A DNA stretch of 64,000 nucleotides from Massilia litorea (GTDB taxonomy: Bacteria > Pseudomonadota > Gammaproteobacteria > Burkholderiales > Burkholderiaceae_D). The notes under the pieces are model-generated. The model was not told the origin of the DNA. It saw only the letters and a list, made by a program, of their open reading frames with translations, and did no database searches. The stretch is taken from contig NZ_CP062941.1 in assembly GCF_015101885.1 (NCBI RefSeq), positions 2,666,001-2,730,000 of the forward strand, written 5' to 3'. Each line of letters opens with the position of its first letter. Within the stretch, counting starts at the first letter, position 1. A program made the position numbers and the translations under genes. Positions 13,586 through 22,576 of this stretch are shown piece after piece.

Positions 13586-13749
13586 GGATGTGCTCGCGGA
13601 AGGGTTGAAATGACGCTATTTTACGCCCTCCTGTCCGCTTCACGCTGCCGCGTTTTTCGCCGATCACGGGCAAATGGGGATGACGGGCAGGAATTCAACG
13701 GCATGCGTATAATCTGCACGACCGTACTTTTTTCTTCCGAGAATTTCCA

Positions 13750-14628
13750 ATGCAGCCATCCCGTTCCGAATTCCTGACCATCCGCGGCCTGCGCACCCAT
13801 GTGCGCCACTGGGGCCGCGAGGGCGCGCCGAAACTGTTCATGTCGCATGGCTGGATGGATATGTCGGCCTCCTTCCAGTTCGTGGTCGACCATTTGAAAG
13901 AAGACTGGCACGTGATTGCCAACGACTGGCGCGGCTTCGGCCTGTCCGAGCGTTCGCATTCGGACACCTACTGGTTCCCCGATTACGTGGCCGACCTCGA
14001 TGCCCTGCTCGAGCACTACTCGCCAGACGAGCCGGTCAACCTGCTGGGACACAGCATGGGCGGCAATGTCGTCAGCATGTATGCCGGCGTGCGGCCCGAG
14101 CGCGTGAAGAAGCTGATCAACCTGGAAGGCATCGGCCTGATGGGCGCGAAGCCGGAACAGGCGCCCAAGCGAATGGCGAAATGGCTGGACGAATTGCGCA
14201 ATCCGCCCGTGATGCGCGCGTATGCCAGCCTGGCCGAGGTGGCGGGGCGCCTGCAGAAGACCAATCCGCGCCTGCCGCATGAGCGCGCCGCTTTCCTGGC
14301 CGAACACTGGTCGGCGCCGAACGATGCGGGGGAGTACGCCATCCTGGGCGACCCGGCGCACAAGATGAGCGGGCCGCTGCTGTATCATCTCGACGAAATG
14401 ATCGCGATGTGGAAGCGGATCGCGGCGCCGGTGCTGTGGATCGAGGCGGCGCAGACGGAGATGTGGCGCTGGATGGGGCCGGAGCACGAGATGCGCGCCG
14501 AAGTGGACCGGCGCCTGGCCCATATGGCCTCGGTCGAGCCGCATATCGTGGCCGATGCCGGGCATATGGTGCACCACGATCAGCCGGCGGTATTGGCGGA
14601 GCTGATCGAGGCGTTTTTGAACAAGTGA
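13750..14628 (+). CDS. Alpha/beta hydrolase
   Basis: The 292-residue protein has the alpha/beta hydrolase fold. Ser102 in GHSMGGN is the nucleophile and His272 in DAGHMVHHD is the probable catalytic histidine. The HGW motif near residue 33 gives the oxyanion region. There is no signal peptide. The cap region (about 130-220) is not specific enough to name a substrate. It is convergent with the GFA gene. Confidence 0.92.
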   Translation: MQPSRSEFLTIRGLRTHVRHWGREGAPKLFMSHGWMDMSASFQFVVDHLKEDWHVIANDWRGFGLSERSHSDTYWFPDYVADLDALLEHYSPDEPVNLLGHSMGGNVVSMYAGVRPERVKKLINLEGIGLMGAKPEQAPKRMAKWLDELRNPPVMRAYASLAEVAGRLQKTNPRLPHERAAFLAEHWSAPNDAGEYAILGDPAHKMSGPLLYHLDEMIAMWKRIAAPVLWIEAAQTEMWRWMGPEHEMRAEVDRRLAHMASVEPHIVADAGHMVHHDQPAVLAELIEAFLNK

Positions 14629-14629
14629 C

Positions 14630-14650
14630 GCAGGGTGGGCGGGCGTTCGC
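14630..14650 (+). repeat. Decayed single arm of the REP-like repeat
   Basis: CAGGGTGGGCGGGCGTTCGC starts just after the hydrolase stop codon. It matches one arm of the family seen elsewhere (GTAGGGTGGGCGG) but has lost its partner. The match is short. Confidence 0.35.
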
Positions 14651-15049
14651 TTACAAATGGCGGATTTCTTTTGGCGGACTCTCCCACTCGTCATTGCGCC
14701 CGTCGACATACCGCACCGGCGCAGCGAGCAACTCCTCCACCGGCACATCGTCCAGGCTCGCCACCGTCACCGCGTGGAAGGCGCCCAGCCGTGGCGAGTG
14801 CCCGGTCGAGAACACGTTGATCCCGCAGTGCCGGCAAAAACAGTGGCCGTCCCGTTTCAAATGAAAACGGTATTCGCTCAGGGCATCGGCCCCTGCCAGC
14901 AGCCTGAACGCCGCGCTCGGCACCTGCACCCCCCAGAAGCGCATCTTCGTGCAGATCGAGCAATTGCATTTGATGGTGCCGGCTTTGATGTCGAGATCGG
15001 CTTCGTAACGTACCGCGCCGCAGTGGCAGCTGCCGTGGACAGTCTTCAT
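14651..15049 (-). CDS. GFA (glutathione-dependent formaldehyde-activating enzyme) family protein
   Basis: The 132-residue protein has the zinc-binding cysteine pattern of the GFA/CENP-V fold: Cys8 and Cys10 in SCHCGAVRY, Cys28, Cys30 and Cys33 in CNCSIC, and CFCRHC further on. Most GFA relatives do not handle formaldehyde, so the substrate is open. The start at 15049 has CAGGAG upstream. It is divergent from the PHP gene. Confidence 0.9.
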   Translation of the reverse strand: MKTVHGSCHCGAVRYEADLDIKAGTIKCNCSICTKMRFWGVQVPSAAFRLLAGADALSEYRFHLKRDGHCFCRHCGINVFSTGHSPRLGAFHAVTVASLDDVPVEELLAAPVRYVDGRNDEWESPPKEIRHL

Positions 15050-15167
15050 TTTTTCGTCTCCTGAACAAACGCCAACTCTACCATTGCCGGCCCTGCAAAC
15101 GGACCGCGCCGCCCGGTCGCGCAATGCGGCGTACAATGTTTGCTCGTCCAGAAAAGCGGTCCGCATC

Positions 15168-16001
15168 ATGTTGAAAGTCGATCTCCACTGCCATTCGAAT
15201 GTCTCCGACGGCGTCCTCGCCCCTGGCGCCGTGGCCGCCTATGCACGCAAGGGCGGGGTCGATGCCTGGGCGCTGACCGACCACGATGAGGTCGGCGGCA
15301 TCAAGCTCGCGCGCGCCGCCGCAGGCGAGCAGGGCATGCGCTTCGTGCCGGGCGTCGAAATTTCCGTGACCTGGGCCAACCAGACCATCCACGTGGTCGG
15401 CCTGCAGATCGACGAGGACAATCCGGACCTGCTGGCGGGCCTCGTGAAGACCCGCAGCGGGCGCGACGCGCGCGGACGAGAAATTGCCGCCCAGCTGGAG
15501 GAGGCCGGCATTCCCGATGCCTGGGAAGGCGCCCTGAAATTCGTCGGCAACCCGGACCTGCTCTCGCGCACCCATTTCGCGCGCTACCTGGTCGAATGCG
15601 GCAAGTGCGCGACGACGACCGAGGTGTTCAAGCGTTTCCTCACCGAAGGCAAGCCCGGCTATGTGCCGCACCGCTGGGCTTCCTTGCCCGAGGCGATGGG
15701 CTGGATTCGCAGCGCGGGCGGCATTCCCGTGATTGCGCATCCCGGGCGCTACAAGTTCACGCAGACGGGCGAGGACGCGCTGTTCGACGAATTCCGTCAG
15801 CTCGGCGGGAATGCGATCGAGGTGGTCACCGGCAGCCATACGCCGGACCAGTATGCGACCTATGCCGAAGTGGCGCGGCGGTATGGTTTTCTCGCATCGC
15901 GCGGGACAGATTTTCATGCGCCGGGCGAGGCGCGGGTGGAGTTCGATGCGCTGCCGCCGCTGCCGTCCAGCGTGACACCCGTGTGGCACGACTGGTTCTG
16001 A
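15168..16001 (+). CDS. PHP-domain phosphoesterase (YciV/Rnm type)
   Basis: The 277-residue protein has the metal-binding PHP motifs: HCH near residues 7-9, DHDEVGG near 40, the HPGRYKF segment and the final GTDFHAPG. Characterised relatives hydrolyse 3',5'-bisphosphonucleotides or trim RNA 5' ends (RNase AM). In E. coli the homologue yciV adjoins yciO; here a yciO-type gene lies 1.1 kb downstream after htpX, which supports the assignment. The start at 15168 is chosen because MLKVDLHCH begins the conserved domain. Confidence 0.88.
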   Translation: MLKVDLHCHSNVSDGVLAPGAVAAYARKGGVDAWALTDHDEVGGIKLARAAAGEQGMRFVPGVEISVTWANQTIHVVGLQIDEDNPDLLAGLVKTRSGRDARGREIAAQLEEAGIPDAWEGALKFVGNPDLLSRTHFARYLVECGKCATTTEVFKRFLTEGKPGYVPHRWASLPEAMGWIRSAGGIPVIAHPGRYKFTQTGEDALFDEFRQLGGNAIEVVTGSHTPDQYATYAEVARRYGFLASRGTDFHAPGEARVEFDALPPLPSSVTPVWHDWF

Positions 16002-16006
16002 ATGTG

Positions 16007-16120
16007 CGTAGGGTGGGCGGGTCTTCCGCCCACGCGGTGATTGTTGGCAGCGAGATCATCGCGCCCGAAATCGGAGCCGATGACGATCAGCGCGTGGGCG
16101 GCACAGCCGCCCACCCTACG
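16007..16120. repeat. REP-like paired palindrome, copy B
   Basis: CGTAGGGTGGGCGG with CCGCCCACGCG forms one hairpin and CGCGTGGGCGG with CCGCCCACCCTACG forms the second, about 58 bases apart and inverted. The element begins 5 bases after the PHP gene stop. Confidence 0.85.
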
Positions 16121-16218
16121 GCCTTTAAGCCAGCCATAAGCCTCTGCCCTTGAATTTTCCCTGGCGCAGCCTTATCTTGGCAGCCTGTTAATGTATTCCT
16201 GCCCGGGAGGCACCCCCA

Positions 16219-17112
16219 ATGAAGCGCATTGTTTTATTCCTCGCCACCAACCTCGCGGTTGTGCTGGTGCTGACGGTCGTCCTGAACCTGCTGGGGGTTG
16301 GACGTGCGGTGAGCGCGGAAGGAATCAATGTCGGCGCGCTCGCCGTGTTCTCGCTGGTCGTGGGCTTTACCGGCTCGATCATCTCGCTCCTGATGAGCAA
16401 GCCGATGGCCAAGTGGTCGACCGGCGCGCGCGTCATCGACCAGCCGGCCAATTCGACCGAGCTCTGGCTCGTGAACACCGTGCGCCAGCTGGCCGAGCGC
16501 GCAGGCATCGGCATGCCGGAGGTGGCCGTGTATGAGGGCGAGCCGAACGCGTTTGCCACGGGCGCCTTCAAGAATTCGGCTTTGGTGGCTGTCTCCACCG
16601 GCCTGCTGCAAGGCATGAACCGCGACGAAGTCGAAGCGGTGCTCGGCCATGAGGTGGCGCACATCGCCAACGGCGACATGGTGACACTCACCCTGATCCA
16701 GGGCGTGGTGAACACCTTCGTCGTGTTCCTGGCGCGCGTGGTCGGCTTCTTCGTTGACAAGGTGCTGCTGCGCGGGAACGACGACCGCGGTCCCGGCATC
16801 GGCTACATGGTCACCGTCTTCGTCTGCGAAATCGTGTTCGGCCTGGTGGCGTCCATCATCGTGGCCTGGTTCTCGCGCCAGCGCGAATTCCGCGCCGACG
16901 CGGGTTCGGCGAACCTGCTGGGCAGCGCGGTGCCGATGCAGAACGCGCTGGCCCGCCTGGGCGGCCTGCATCCGGGGGCCTTGCCTTCGTCGATGAGCGC
17001 TTCCGGCATTTCCGGCGGCGGTGGCGGCTGGGGTGCGCTGTTCTCGACCCACCCGCCGATGGAAGAACGGATCGCGGCCCTGCAGGCGCTGCGCCAGGGC
17101 GGTGCGCGATGA
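16219..17112 (+). CDS. htpX: Membrane zinc metalloprotease HtpX
   Basis: HtpX is an inner-membrane M48 protease that degrades damaged membrane proteins. The 297-residue protein has two N-terminal membrane helices (about 4-26 and 40-60), the zinc motif HEVAH (His144, Glu145, His148), two more hydrophobic segments (about 160-180 and 195-217) and the third ligand Glu223 in REFRAD. A Gly-rich stretch near residue 265 and the THPPMEERI motif are typical. A GGGAGG ribosome site precedes it. It overlaps the next gene by ATGA. Confidence 0.97.
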   Translation: MKRIVLFLATNLAVVLVLTVVLNLLGVGRAVSAEGINVGALAVFSLVVGFTGSIISLLMSKPMAKWSTGARVIDQPANSTELWLVNTVRQLAERAGIGMPEVAVYEGEPNAFATGAFKNSALVAVSTGLLQGMNRDEVEAVLGHEVAHIANGDMVTLTLIQGVVNTFVVFLARVVGFFVDKVLLRGNDDRGPGIGYMVTVFVCEIVFGLVASIIVAWFSRQREFRADAGSANLLGSAVPMQNALARLGGLHPGALPSSMSASGISGGGGGWGALFSTHPPMEERIAALQALRQGGAR

Positions 17113-17732
17113 GCCAGTTCTTTCAGATCCATCCCGAGAATCCCCAGAAGCGCCTGATCGCACAGGCGGCGCAGATCATCCGTTCCGGCGGCGTGGTCGC
17201 GCTGCCGACCGATTCGGCCTATGCGCTGGTCTGCCAGCTCGACGACAAGGCGGCCGTCGAAAAGCTGCGCCGCGTGCGCGGCATCGACGACAAGCACCAC
17301 CTGACGATGCTCTGCCGCGACCTGTCGGAAATCGCCCAGTACGCGCGCGTCGACAATGTCCAGTACCGGCTGCTGAAGGCCACCATGCCCGGCCCCTACA
17401 CCGTCATCCTGGAAGCGACGCGCGAAGTGCCGCGCCGCCTGTCTCACCCTTCGCGCAAGACGATCGGCCTGCGCGTGCCGGAAAACCTGATTACGCTGGC
17501 CCTGCTCGAGGAACTGGGCGAGCCGCTGATCGGCACCACCTTGCAACTGCCGGGCGACGAGCACATGCTGTCCGATCCGGACGAGGTGCGCGAGCGCCTG
17601 GAAAAGCAGATCGACCTGGTGATCGACGGCGGGGCCGGTACGCTGGAACCGACGACGATCATCGACCTCACCGGTTCCGAACCCGAACTCGTACGCCAGG
17701 GCAGGGGCGACCCCGCCGCTTTCGGCCTATAA
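17109..17732 (+). CDS. Sua5/YciO/YrdC family protein, YciO type
   Basis: The 207-residue protein has the YrdC fold that in Sua5/TsaC makes threonylcarbamoyl-AMP for tRNA t6A. It begins with the nucleotide-binding [14 protein letters not shown] and keeps a KLRRVRG...KHHLTMLC segment. Its length and sequence fit the YciO branch rather than TsaC, and the YciO role is not settled. It starts inside the htpX stop codon, so the two are translationally coupled. Confidence 0.88.
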   Translation: MSQFFQIHPENPQKRLIAQAAQIIRSGGVVALPTDSAYALVCQLDDKAAVEKLRRVRGIDDKHHLTMLCRDLSEIAQYARVDNVQYRLLKATMPGPYTVILEATREVPRRLSHPSRKTIGLRVPENLITLALLEELGEPLIGTTLQLPGDEHMLSDPDEVRERLEKQIDLVIDGGAGTLEPTTIIDLTGSEPELVRQGRGDPAAFGL

Positions 17733-17800
17733 ACAAATCAAAGCAGGCCCGTCCCGCGGAGCCGGCCCGTCGCGCCCGGCTCTGCTAGAATCCTTCCCCT

Positions 17801-18454
17801 ATGGATGAAATCATTCGCAACATCGCAGTCTTTGCGCTGCCCGTTCTTTTCGCGATTACCCTGCACGAAGCCGCCCACGCCTATGCCGCCCGCTATTTCG
17901 GCGACAACACGGCCTATGCGCAGGGCCGCATGACCCTCAATCCCCTGTCGCACGTCGACCTGTTCGGCACCATCATCATCCCGATTGCGCTGTATCTGAC
18001 CTCGGGCTTCGTGTTCGGCTATGCCAAGCCGGTGCCGGTCCAGTTCGGCAACCTGCGCAATCCGAAGCGCGACATGGCCTGGGTGGCGCTGGCCGGTCCC
18101 CTGGCCAATTTCATCATGGCGCTGTTGTGGCTGATCCTGGCCGTCGTGCTGGTGGCGACCAACGTGGGCGAGGAATTCCCGCACAAGGTGGCGCAGGCCG
18201 GCATCGTGACGAATCTGCTGATCTTCGCCTTCAACCTGTTCCCGCTGCCCCCGCTCGACGGCGGCCGCGTGCTCACCAGCATGCTGCCGCACCGCCTCGC
18301 CTTCAAATTCGCGAAGCTCGAGCCCTATGGCTTCTTCATCCTGCTGGCGCTGCTGTACTTCAACGTGCTGTCCTTCTGGGTGCAGCCGGTGATGTGGCTC
18401 GGCGGCCAGGCCGTGAAGCTGATCGCTTCGCCCATCACCATGCTGCTGACCTGA
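17801..18454 (+). CDS. Site-2 protease-like M50 membrane metalloprotease
   Basis: The 217-residue protein is mostly hydrophobic, with five to six predicted membrane helices. It has the zinc motif HEAAH (His22, Glu23, His26) in the first helix and the third-ligand motif NLFPLPPLDGGRV near residue 150. It lacks PDZ and CBS domains, so it belongs to the minimal M50 group; the substrate is unknown. A TAGAAT hexamer lies about 10 bases before the start. It overlaps the methyltransferase gene by one base (TGATG). Confidence 0.92.
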   Translation: MDEIIRNIAVFALPVLFAITLHEAAHAYAARYFGDNTAYAQGRMTLNPLSHVDLFGTIIIPIALYLTSGFVFGYAKPVPVQFGNLRNPKRDMAWVALAGPLANFIMALLWLILAVVLVATNVGEEFPHKVAQAGIVTNLLIFAFNLFPLPPLDGGRVLTSMLPHRLAFKFAKLEPYGFFILLALLYFNVLSFWVQPVMWLGGQAVKLIASPITMLLT

Positions 18455-19023
18455 TGCACGCGCCGACCGACAAGCCGTCCACCTGGGTGCGCCGCTTCGC
18501 AGGGAGTGTGCCGGCCGGCGAGGTGCTCGACCTGGCCTGCGGCAGCGGCCGCCACGCGCGCCTGTTCGCGTCGCTGGGGCACCCGGTTATCGCGGTCGAC
18601 CGCGACCCGCAGGCGCTGGCGGCCAGCGCCGGTCCCGGCATCGCGACGCTGCAGGTCGATCTGGAACAGGAGGGCGCGCAGTGGCCTTTCGAAGCCGGGC
18701 GTTTCGCCGGCATCGTCGTCACGAATTACCTGCACCGGCCTTTGATGGCGGACCTGGTGAACAGCCTCGCGCCGGGCGGCGTGCTGATCTATGAAACCTT
18801 CGCGCTCGGCAATGAGGCCTTCGGCAAGCCGTCGAATCCGGCCTTCCTGCTGCGTCCGGGCGAATTGCTCGCGCTGGCGCAGGAAAACGGCCTGGCGGTG
18901 CTGGCCTTCGAGGACGGCGTCGTCAACGAACCCAAGCCGGCGCGCGTTCAGAGACTCTGCGCGGCTGGGCTCGCCTTCCCGCAAACCGAGGTAAAGCTCG
19001 ACCATTTAGTTGGTCGGGAATAA
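18454..19023 (+). CDS. Class I SAM-dependent methyltransferase
   Basis: The 189-residue protein has the SAM-binding motif VLDLACGSGRHARLF near residues 24-38, an acidic second-strand motif (AVDRDPQAL) and the FAGIVVTNYLHRPL motif IV region. It is close in shape to TehB-like small methyltransferases, but the substrate cannot be told. Its start overlaps the M50 protease stop by one base, which indicates co-translation. Confidence 0.9.
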   Translation: MHAPTDKPSTWVRRFAGSVPAGEVLDLACGSGRHARLFASLGHPVIAVDRDPQALAASAGPGIATLQVDLEQEGAQWPFEAGRFAGIVVTNYLHRPLMADLVNSLAPGGVLIYETFALGNEAFGKPSNPAFLLRPGELLALAQENGLAVLAFEDGVVNEPKPARVQRLCAAGLAFPQTEVKLDHLVGRE

Positions 19024-19083
19024 CCATATTGGCGGACGATCCGCTACAATCAGATTTTTATTTTTCGGCACGTTCCACTGATT

Positions 19084-19977
19084 ATGATTAAGGGCAGCAT
19101 TGTAGCAATCGTCACGCCGATGTTCGAAGACGGCAGCCTCGACAAGGATGGCCTGCGCAAATTGATCGACTGGCACGTGGACGAAGGCACCGACGGCATC
19201 GTGATCGTCGGCACCACAGGCGAATCCGCCACCGTCACCCCGGAAGAGCACGTCGAACTGATCAAGCTGACCGTCGACCACGTCGGCGGCCGCATCCCCG
19301 TGATTGCCGGCAGCGGCGGCAACTCGACCGCGGAAGCGATTTCGCTGACGCGCGCCGCCAAGGAAGTCGGCGCCGACGCCTCGCTGCAGGTGGTGCCGTA
19401 CTACAACCGTCCGACGCAAGAGGGCATGTACCGCCACTTCAAGGCGATCGCCGAAGCGGTCGACCTGCCGGTCATCCTCTACAACGTGCCGGGCCGTACG
19501 GTTGCCGACATGAGCAACGAAACCATCGCCCGCCTCTCGACGATCGACAACATCGTCGGCGTGAAGGATGCGACCGGCAATATCGGCCGCGGCATCGAAC
19601 TGCTGCGCATGGTCGACAAATCGTTCGCCGTGTACTCGGGCGACGATCCGACCGCGATGACCCTGATGTTCTGCGGCGGCGCCGGCAATATCTCGGTGAC
19701 GGCCAATGTGGCGCCGCGCGCCATGCACGAACTGTGCGTCGCCGCCATGGCAGGCGACGTCAAGCGTGCCATCGAGATCAACAACGGCGTGCTCGACCTG
19801 CACGCCAAGCTGTTCGTCGAGCCGAACCCGGTGCCGGTCAAGTGGGCCCTGGCCGAGATGGGCAAGATGCCGTCCGGCCTGCGCCTGCCGCTCGCGCCTC
19901 TCTCGGACTCTTTCCACGATACCGTCCGCGCCGCCTTGCGCGCCGCCGGACTCGTTCCGCAATCCTCGCAATCCTGA
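19084..19977 (+). CDS. dapA: 4-hydroxy-tetrahydrodipicolinate synthase
   Basis: DapA condenses pyruvate with aspartate semialdehyde in the lysine and diaminopimelate pathway. The 297-residue TIM barrel has the Schiff-base Lys161 in GVKDATGN, Tyr133 in YNVPGRT, and the GTTGESATV loop with the catalytic threonines. Length is normal. A TACAAT hexamer lies 34 bases before the start. It is followed by bamC, the dapA-nlpB order known from many proteobacteria. Confidence 0.98.
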   Translation: MIKGSIVAIVTPMFEDGSLDKDGLRKLIDWHVDEGTDGIVIVGTTGESATVTPEEHVELIKLTVDHVGGRIPVIAGSGGNSTAEAISLTRAAKEVGADASLQVVPYYNRPTQEGMYRHFKAIAEAVDLPVILYNVPGRTVADMSNETIARLSTIDNIVGVKDATGNIGRGIELLRMVDKSFAVYSGDDPTAMTLMFCGGAGNISVTANVAPRAMHELCVAAMAGDVKRAIEINNGVLDLHAKLFVEPNPVPVKWALAEMGKMPSGLRLPLAPLSDSFHDTVRAALRAAGLVPQSSQS

Positions 19978-20020
19978 GGCCCGCAAGGGTCCCGGTTCAC
20001 CGATCTGACATCGTAACGAT

Positions 20021-21205
20021 ATGACTAAAAGCAACAAGAAGACTCGCCCGCTTGCGGACCTTTCCACGCCTGTACGCGTGCTGGCCGTAGGCGCGATGGC
20101 GCTCTCGATGGCGGCATGCACCACCGTGTTCGAATCCGACAAGGTGGACTACAAGTCGTCCAAGAAAGCGGCGCCGCTGGACGTGCCGCCGGACCTGACC
20201 CAGCTTCAAAAGGACAATCGTTACGCCGTGCCGGACGGCCGCGGCATCGCCACCGCATCCGGCATGCAGCAGGGCACTGCGGGCAGCGCCGGAACCCCGG
20301 CGCAAGCGGCCATGCCGGTCGCCGGCGGCGCCACCGTCGGCCCGATCGCGACCGATGCCGTGCGCGTCGAGCGCGCCGGCAACCAGCGCTGGCTGGTGGT
20401 CAAGCAGACCCCCGAGCAGCTGTGGCCGCAGGTGGAGCAGTTCTGGCAGGATGCCGGCTTCACGCTGGCGACCGAGTCGCAGGCGACCGGCGTCATGGAA
20501 ACGGACTGGAACGAGAATCGCTCGAAGATCCCGCAGGACTTCCTGCGCAACACCCTCGGCCGCGTGTTCGACCGCGCCTACTCGACCGGCGAGCGCGACA
20601 AGTTCCGCACCCGCCTCGAGCGCCTGCCGGACGGCTCGACCGAGATTTACATCAGCCACCGCGGCGCCGAAGAAGTGCTGACCGGCGCCCAGAAGGAAAC
20701 GACGACCTGGACCGTGCGTCCGAACGATCCGGCCCTCGAAGCCCAGTTCCTGGCGCGCCTGGTCGCACGCCTGACCGGCGCCACCGAGCCGGCCGCGGTG
20801 AAGGCTGCCGAGACGACGGTTGCGAACGCGGCTGTCGCGCCGCAGCACGCCAGGCTGGTTGGCGACCGCGTCGAAGTCGACGAAGGCTTCGACCGCGCCT
20901 GGCGCCGCGTCGGCCTGGCGCTCGACCGCGTCGGCTTCACGGTCGAAGACCGCGACCGCGTGCAGGGCATCTATTTCGTGCGCTATGTCGATCCGGATGG
21001 TTCGAACAAGGATGGTTTCTTCAAGCGCCTGTTCACCTTCGGCGAGTCGGACAAGGCCAAGGAAGCACAGCGCTACCGCGTGAGCGTCAAGGCCGAGCCG
21101 AACGCGAGCGTCTCCACCGTGACGGTGCAGGACAATACCGGCAAGGCGGATACGTCAGCGACGGGGACGAAGATCCTGACGCTGCTGAATAACGAGCTGA
21201 AGTAA
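20021..21205 (+). CDS. bamC: Outer membrane assembly lipoprotein BamC
   Basis: BamC is a lipoprotein partner of the BamA outer-membrane protein insertion complex. The 394-residue protein has a signal peptide with lipobox LSMAAC (Cys33 lipidated), an unstructured linker with the conserved DLTQLQ segment near residues 66-72, and two helix-grip domains (about 120-255 and 285-390). The N-terminal cytoplasmic stretch before the signal helix is rather long. A strong terminator follows directly. Confidence 0.93.
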   Translation: MTKSNKKTRPLADLSTPVRVLAVGAMALSMAACTTVFESDKVDYKSSKKAAPLDVPPDLTQLQKDNRYAVPDGRGIATASGMQQGTAGSAGTPAQAAMPVAGGATVGPIATDAVRVERAGNQRWLVVKQTPEQLWPQVEQFWQDAGFTLATESQATGVMETDWNENRSKIPQDFLRNTLGRVFDRAYSTGERDKFRTRLERLPDGSTEIYISHRGAEEVLTGAQKETTTWTVRPNDPALEAQFLARLVARLTGATEPAAVKAAETTVANAAVAPQHARLVGDRVEVDEGFDRAWRRVGLALDRVGFTVEDRDRVQGIYFVRYVDPDGSNKDGFFKRLFTFGESDKAKEAQRYRVSVKAEPNASVSTVTVQDNTGKADTSATGTKILTLLNNELK

Positions 21206-21221
21206 TCGTTTTCAGCTTCAG

Positions 21222-21250
21222 AAAAGCCGGCCCATGTGGCCGGCTTTTTT
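21222..21250 (+). terminator. Intrinsic terminator of dapA-bamC
   Basis: AAAAGCCGGCC pairs with GGCCGGCTTTT across five bases and ends in six Ts. It lies 17 bases after the bamC stop. Confidence 0.9.
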
Positions 21251-21295
21251 ACGCCAGTGCAGCCGGGAGGTGGCCGGGGACGGTATTGGGTGTGT

Positions 21296-21440
21296 ACCGT
21301 AGGGTGGGCGCCCGAGCCCACGCGTGGTAGCGTCGCGCAACGCACAATTCGCAGCAGCGGTAAGCACGCGTCATGGGCTGTCGCACACGTCACGTTATGC
21401 ATATGCCGGAACGCGTGGGCTCGAGAGCCCACCCTACGGT
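21296..21440. repeat. REP-like paired palindrome, copy C
   Basis: ACCGTAGGGTGGGC with GCCCACGCG and the inverted unit ACGCGTGGGC with GCCCACCCTACGGT lie about 90 bases apart. The outer arms are perfect 14-base inverted repeats. It lies between the bamC terminator and the terminator of the convergent lipoprotein gene; with them it fills the 319-base gap after bamC. Confidence 0.85.
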
Positions 21441-21476
21441 GCGCCAGCTTCGTCAGGTTTCAGCAAATTTATGGGC

Positions 21477-21505
21477 GAAAAAAAACCGGCCCGCAGGCCG
21501 GTTTT
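21477..21505 (-). terminator. Intrinsic terminator of the lipoprotein gene
   Basis: Read on the minus strand, AAAACCGGCC and GGCCGGTTTT form a 10-bp stem with a four-base loop, followed by about nine Ts. It lies 19 bases after the lipoprotein stop codon. Confidence 0.9.
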
Positions 21506-21524
21506 CAAAATCAGAGAAAGCTGA

Positions 21525-21827
21525 TTACTTCTTGGCAGCGTCAGCAGCGACGTCAGCAGCGGTCGAAGCGGCCGAAGCGGCTTGCGAAGCAGCAGCCGAA
21601 GCGTTGGCGGCAGCAGCAGCAGCGTCAGCGGCTGGGGTGGTAGCAGCAGCGTCGGTGGTGGTGGTGGTGCCGGCGGCTGGAGCAGCTGCGTCGGTGGTGG
21701 TGGTGGTGGTGGTCGTTGCAGCAGGTGCTTCAACAGCAGCTGGGGTGGTGGTTGCAGCTTCTTCTTTCTTCGAGCAAGCAGCCAGGGCAACAGCCATCAG
21801 GGAAACGATCAGCAGGGATTTTTTCAT
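21525..21827 (-). CDS. Small Ala/Thr-repeat lipoprotein
   Basis: The 100-residue product has a signal peptide with lipobox ALAAC (Cys18) followed by SKKEE, so it is a probable lipoprotein; the residues after Cys do not favour inner-membrane retention. The rest is almost only Ala and Thr with a little Pro, Val and Asp, including a run of eight threonines coded by ACC/ACG repeats. The C-terminal third is Ala-rich with Asp and Lys at the end and could be helical. AAGGAAAAACC precedes the start and a clear terminator follows, so the gene is real despite its low complexity. The 266-base upstream region is AT-rich and carries its promoter; no other feature is visible there. Confidence 0.8.
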   Translation of the reverse strand: MKKSLLIVSLMAVALAACSKKEEAATTTPAAVEAPAATTTTTTTTDAAAPAAGTTTTTDAAATTPAADAAAAAANASAAASQAASAASTAADVAADAAKK

Positions 21828-22093
21828 GGTTTTTCCTTAATTAAGTGAGTACTTTTGTTGCGATGAATAATTACCGGTAATTATCGCTCGTTGGAATTCT
21901 CGTGGCTTTCATACTGGTAACAGTGCTTGATAGACAACGGAACCTTCCTAACCCGATATTATAGCCAAATTTACTGCTTCGCAATAGAAAACACATGCCA
22001 AAATGGAAGTATTTTGTGAATTAATAAGCTTCATTTTGTTACAAGATGCTACAAACTTCAAGAAAAGACTTGAGGTGTTGATTTAAGCATAAT

Positions 22094-22573
22094 TCACAGT
22101 CCGGTGACGTTCGGTGCGAGGGTCGAACGCGATTCGTCCCATAGGGCGTCGAAGCGCTGCGCGGGCAGCTCCACGGAAACCGGCGCATCGAAGGCAGCCT
22201 CGCCGCGCATGTGGTCGCAGTGGAAGCGGCGCACCACATGCAGGCCGTCGGCCAGTGCGAACGAATCGCTCAGGTGGCGCAGCGAGCGCGGGCTTTGGCG
22301 GCATTCGACCTGATGGCCGTAATCGCGCAGCACGCGCAGGAAACGCGGGCAGGAACGTTCGACATGCGCCGGGTCGTGCAAGGCCAGGCGCAGCATGCCG
22401 CCGGCCTGGAGAAAAGCGCGCAGCCTTGTCTCCACATCCGGCGCACCCAGCGGATAGACCGCGAAATCGGGATCGAACAGGTCGAGCCGGCCCTGCGCCC
22501 GCTCCAGCAGGGCGCGCCACTGCGCCTCGAGCTCGCGGCGCGTGTCGAAGCGGGCAATCAGCGGCGCGTCCAT
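22094..22573 (-). CDS. Conserved protein of unknown function downstream of roxA
   Basis: The 159-residue protein has no signal peptide or membrane helix. It contains DLFDPDFAVYPLGAPDVET early and a PRSLRHLSDSFALADG segment late, a pattern loosely like phospholipase D-type domains but without an HKD motif. It starts 3 bases after the roxA stop and is probably co-transcribed with it. I do not assign a function. Confidence 0.8.
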   Translation of the reverse strand: MDAPLIARFDTRRELEAQWRALLERAQGRLDLFDPDFAVYPLGAPDVETRLRAFLQAGGMLRLALHDPAHVERSCPRFLRVLRDYGHQVECRQSPRSLRHLSDSFALADGLHVVRRFHCDHMRGEAAFDAPVSVELPAQRFDALWDESRSTLAPNVTGL

Positions 22574-22576
22574 CGT

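Noticed and set aside
12104..13777. A 557-codon plus-strand frame opposite hslO and the carbonic anhydrase gene
   Set aside because: It spans two well-supported minus-strand genes and has the composition of a shadow frame.
19024..19083. A lysine riboswitch before dapA
   Set aside because: The gap between the upstream stop codon and dapA is only 60 bases, too short for the conserved lysine riboswitch fold.
21582..21848. A plus-strand Gly/Ser-rich frame opposite the Ala/Thr lipoprotein gene
   Set aside because: It arises from reading the same triplet repeats on the other strand. The minus-strand frame has a signal peptide, lipobox, ribosome site and terminator.
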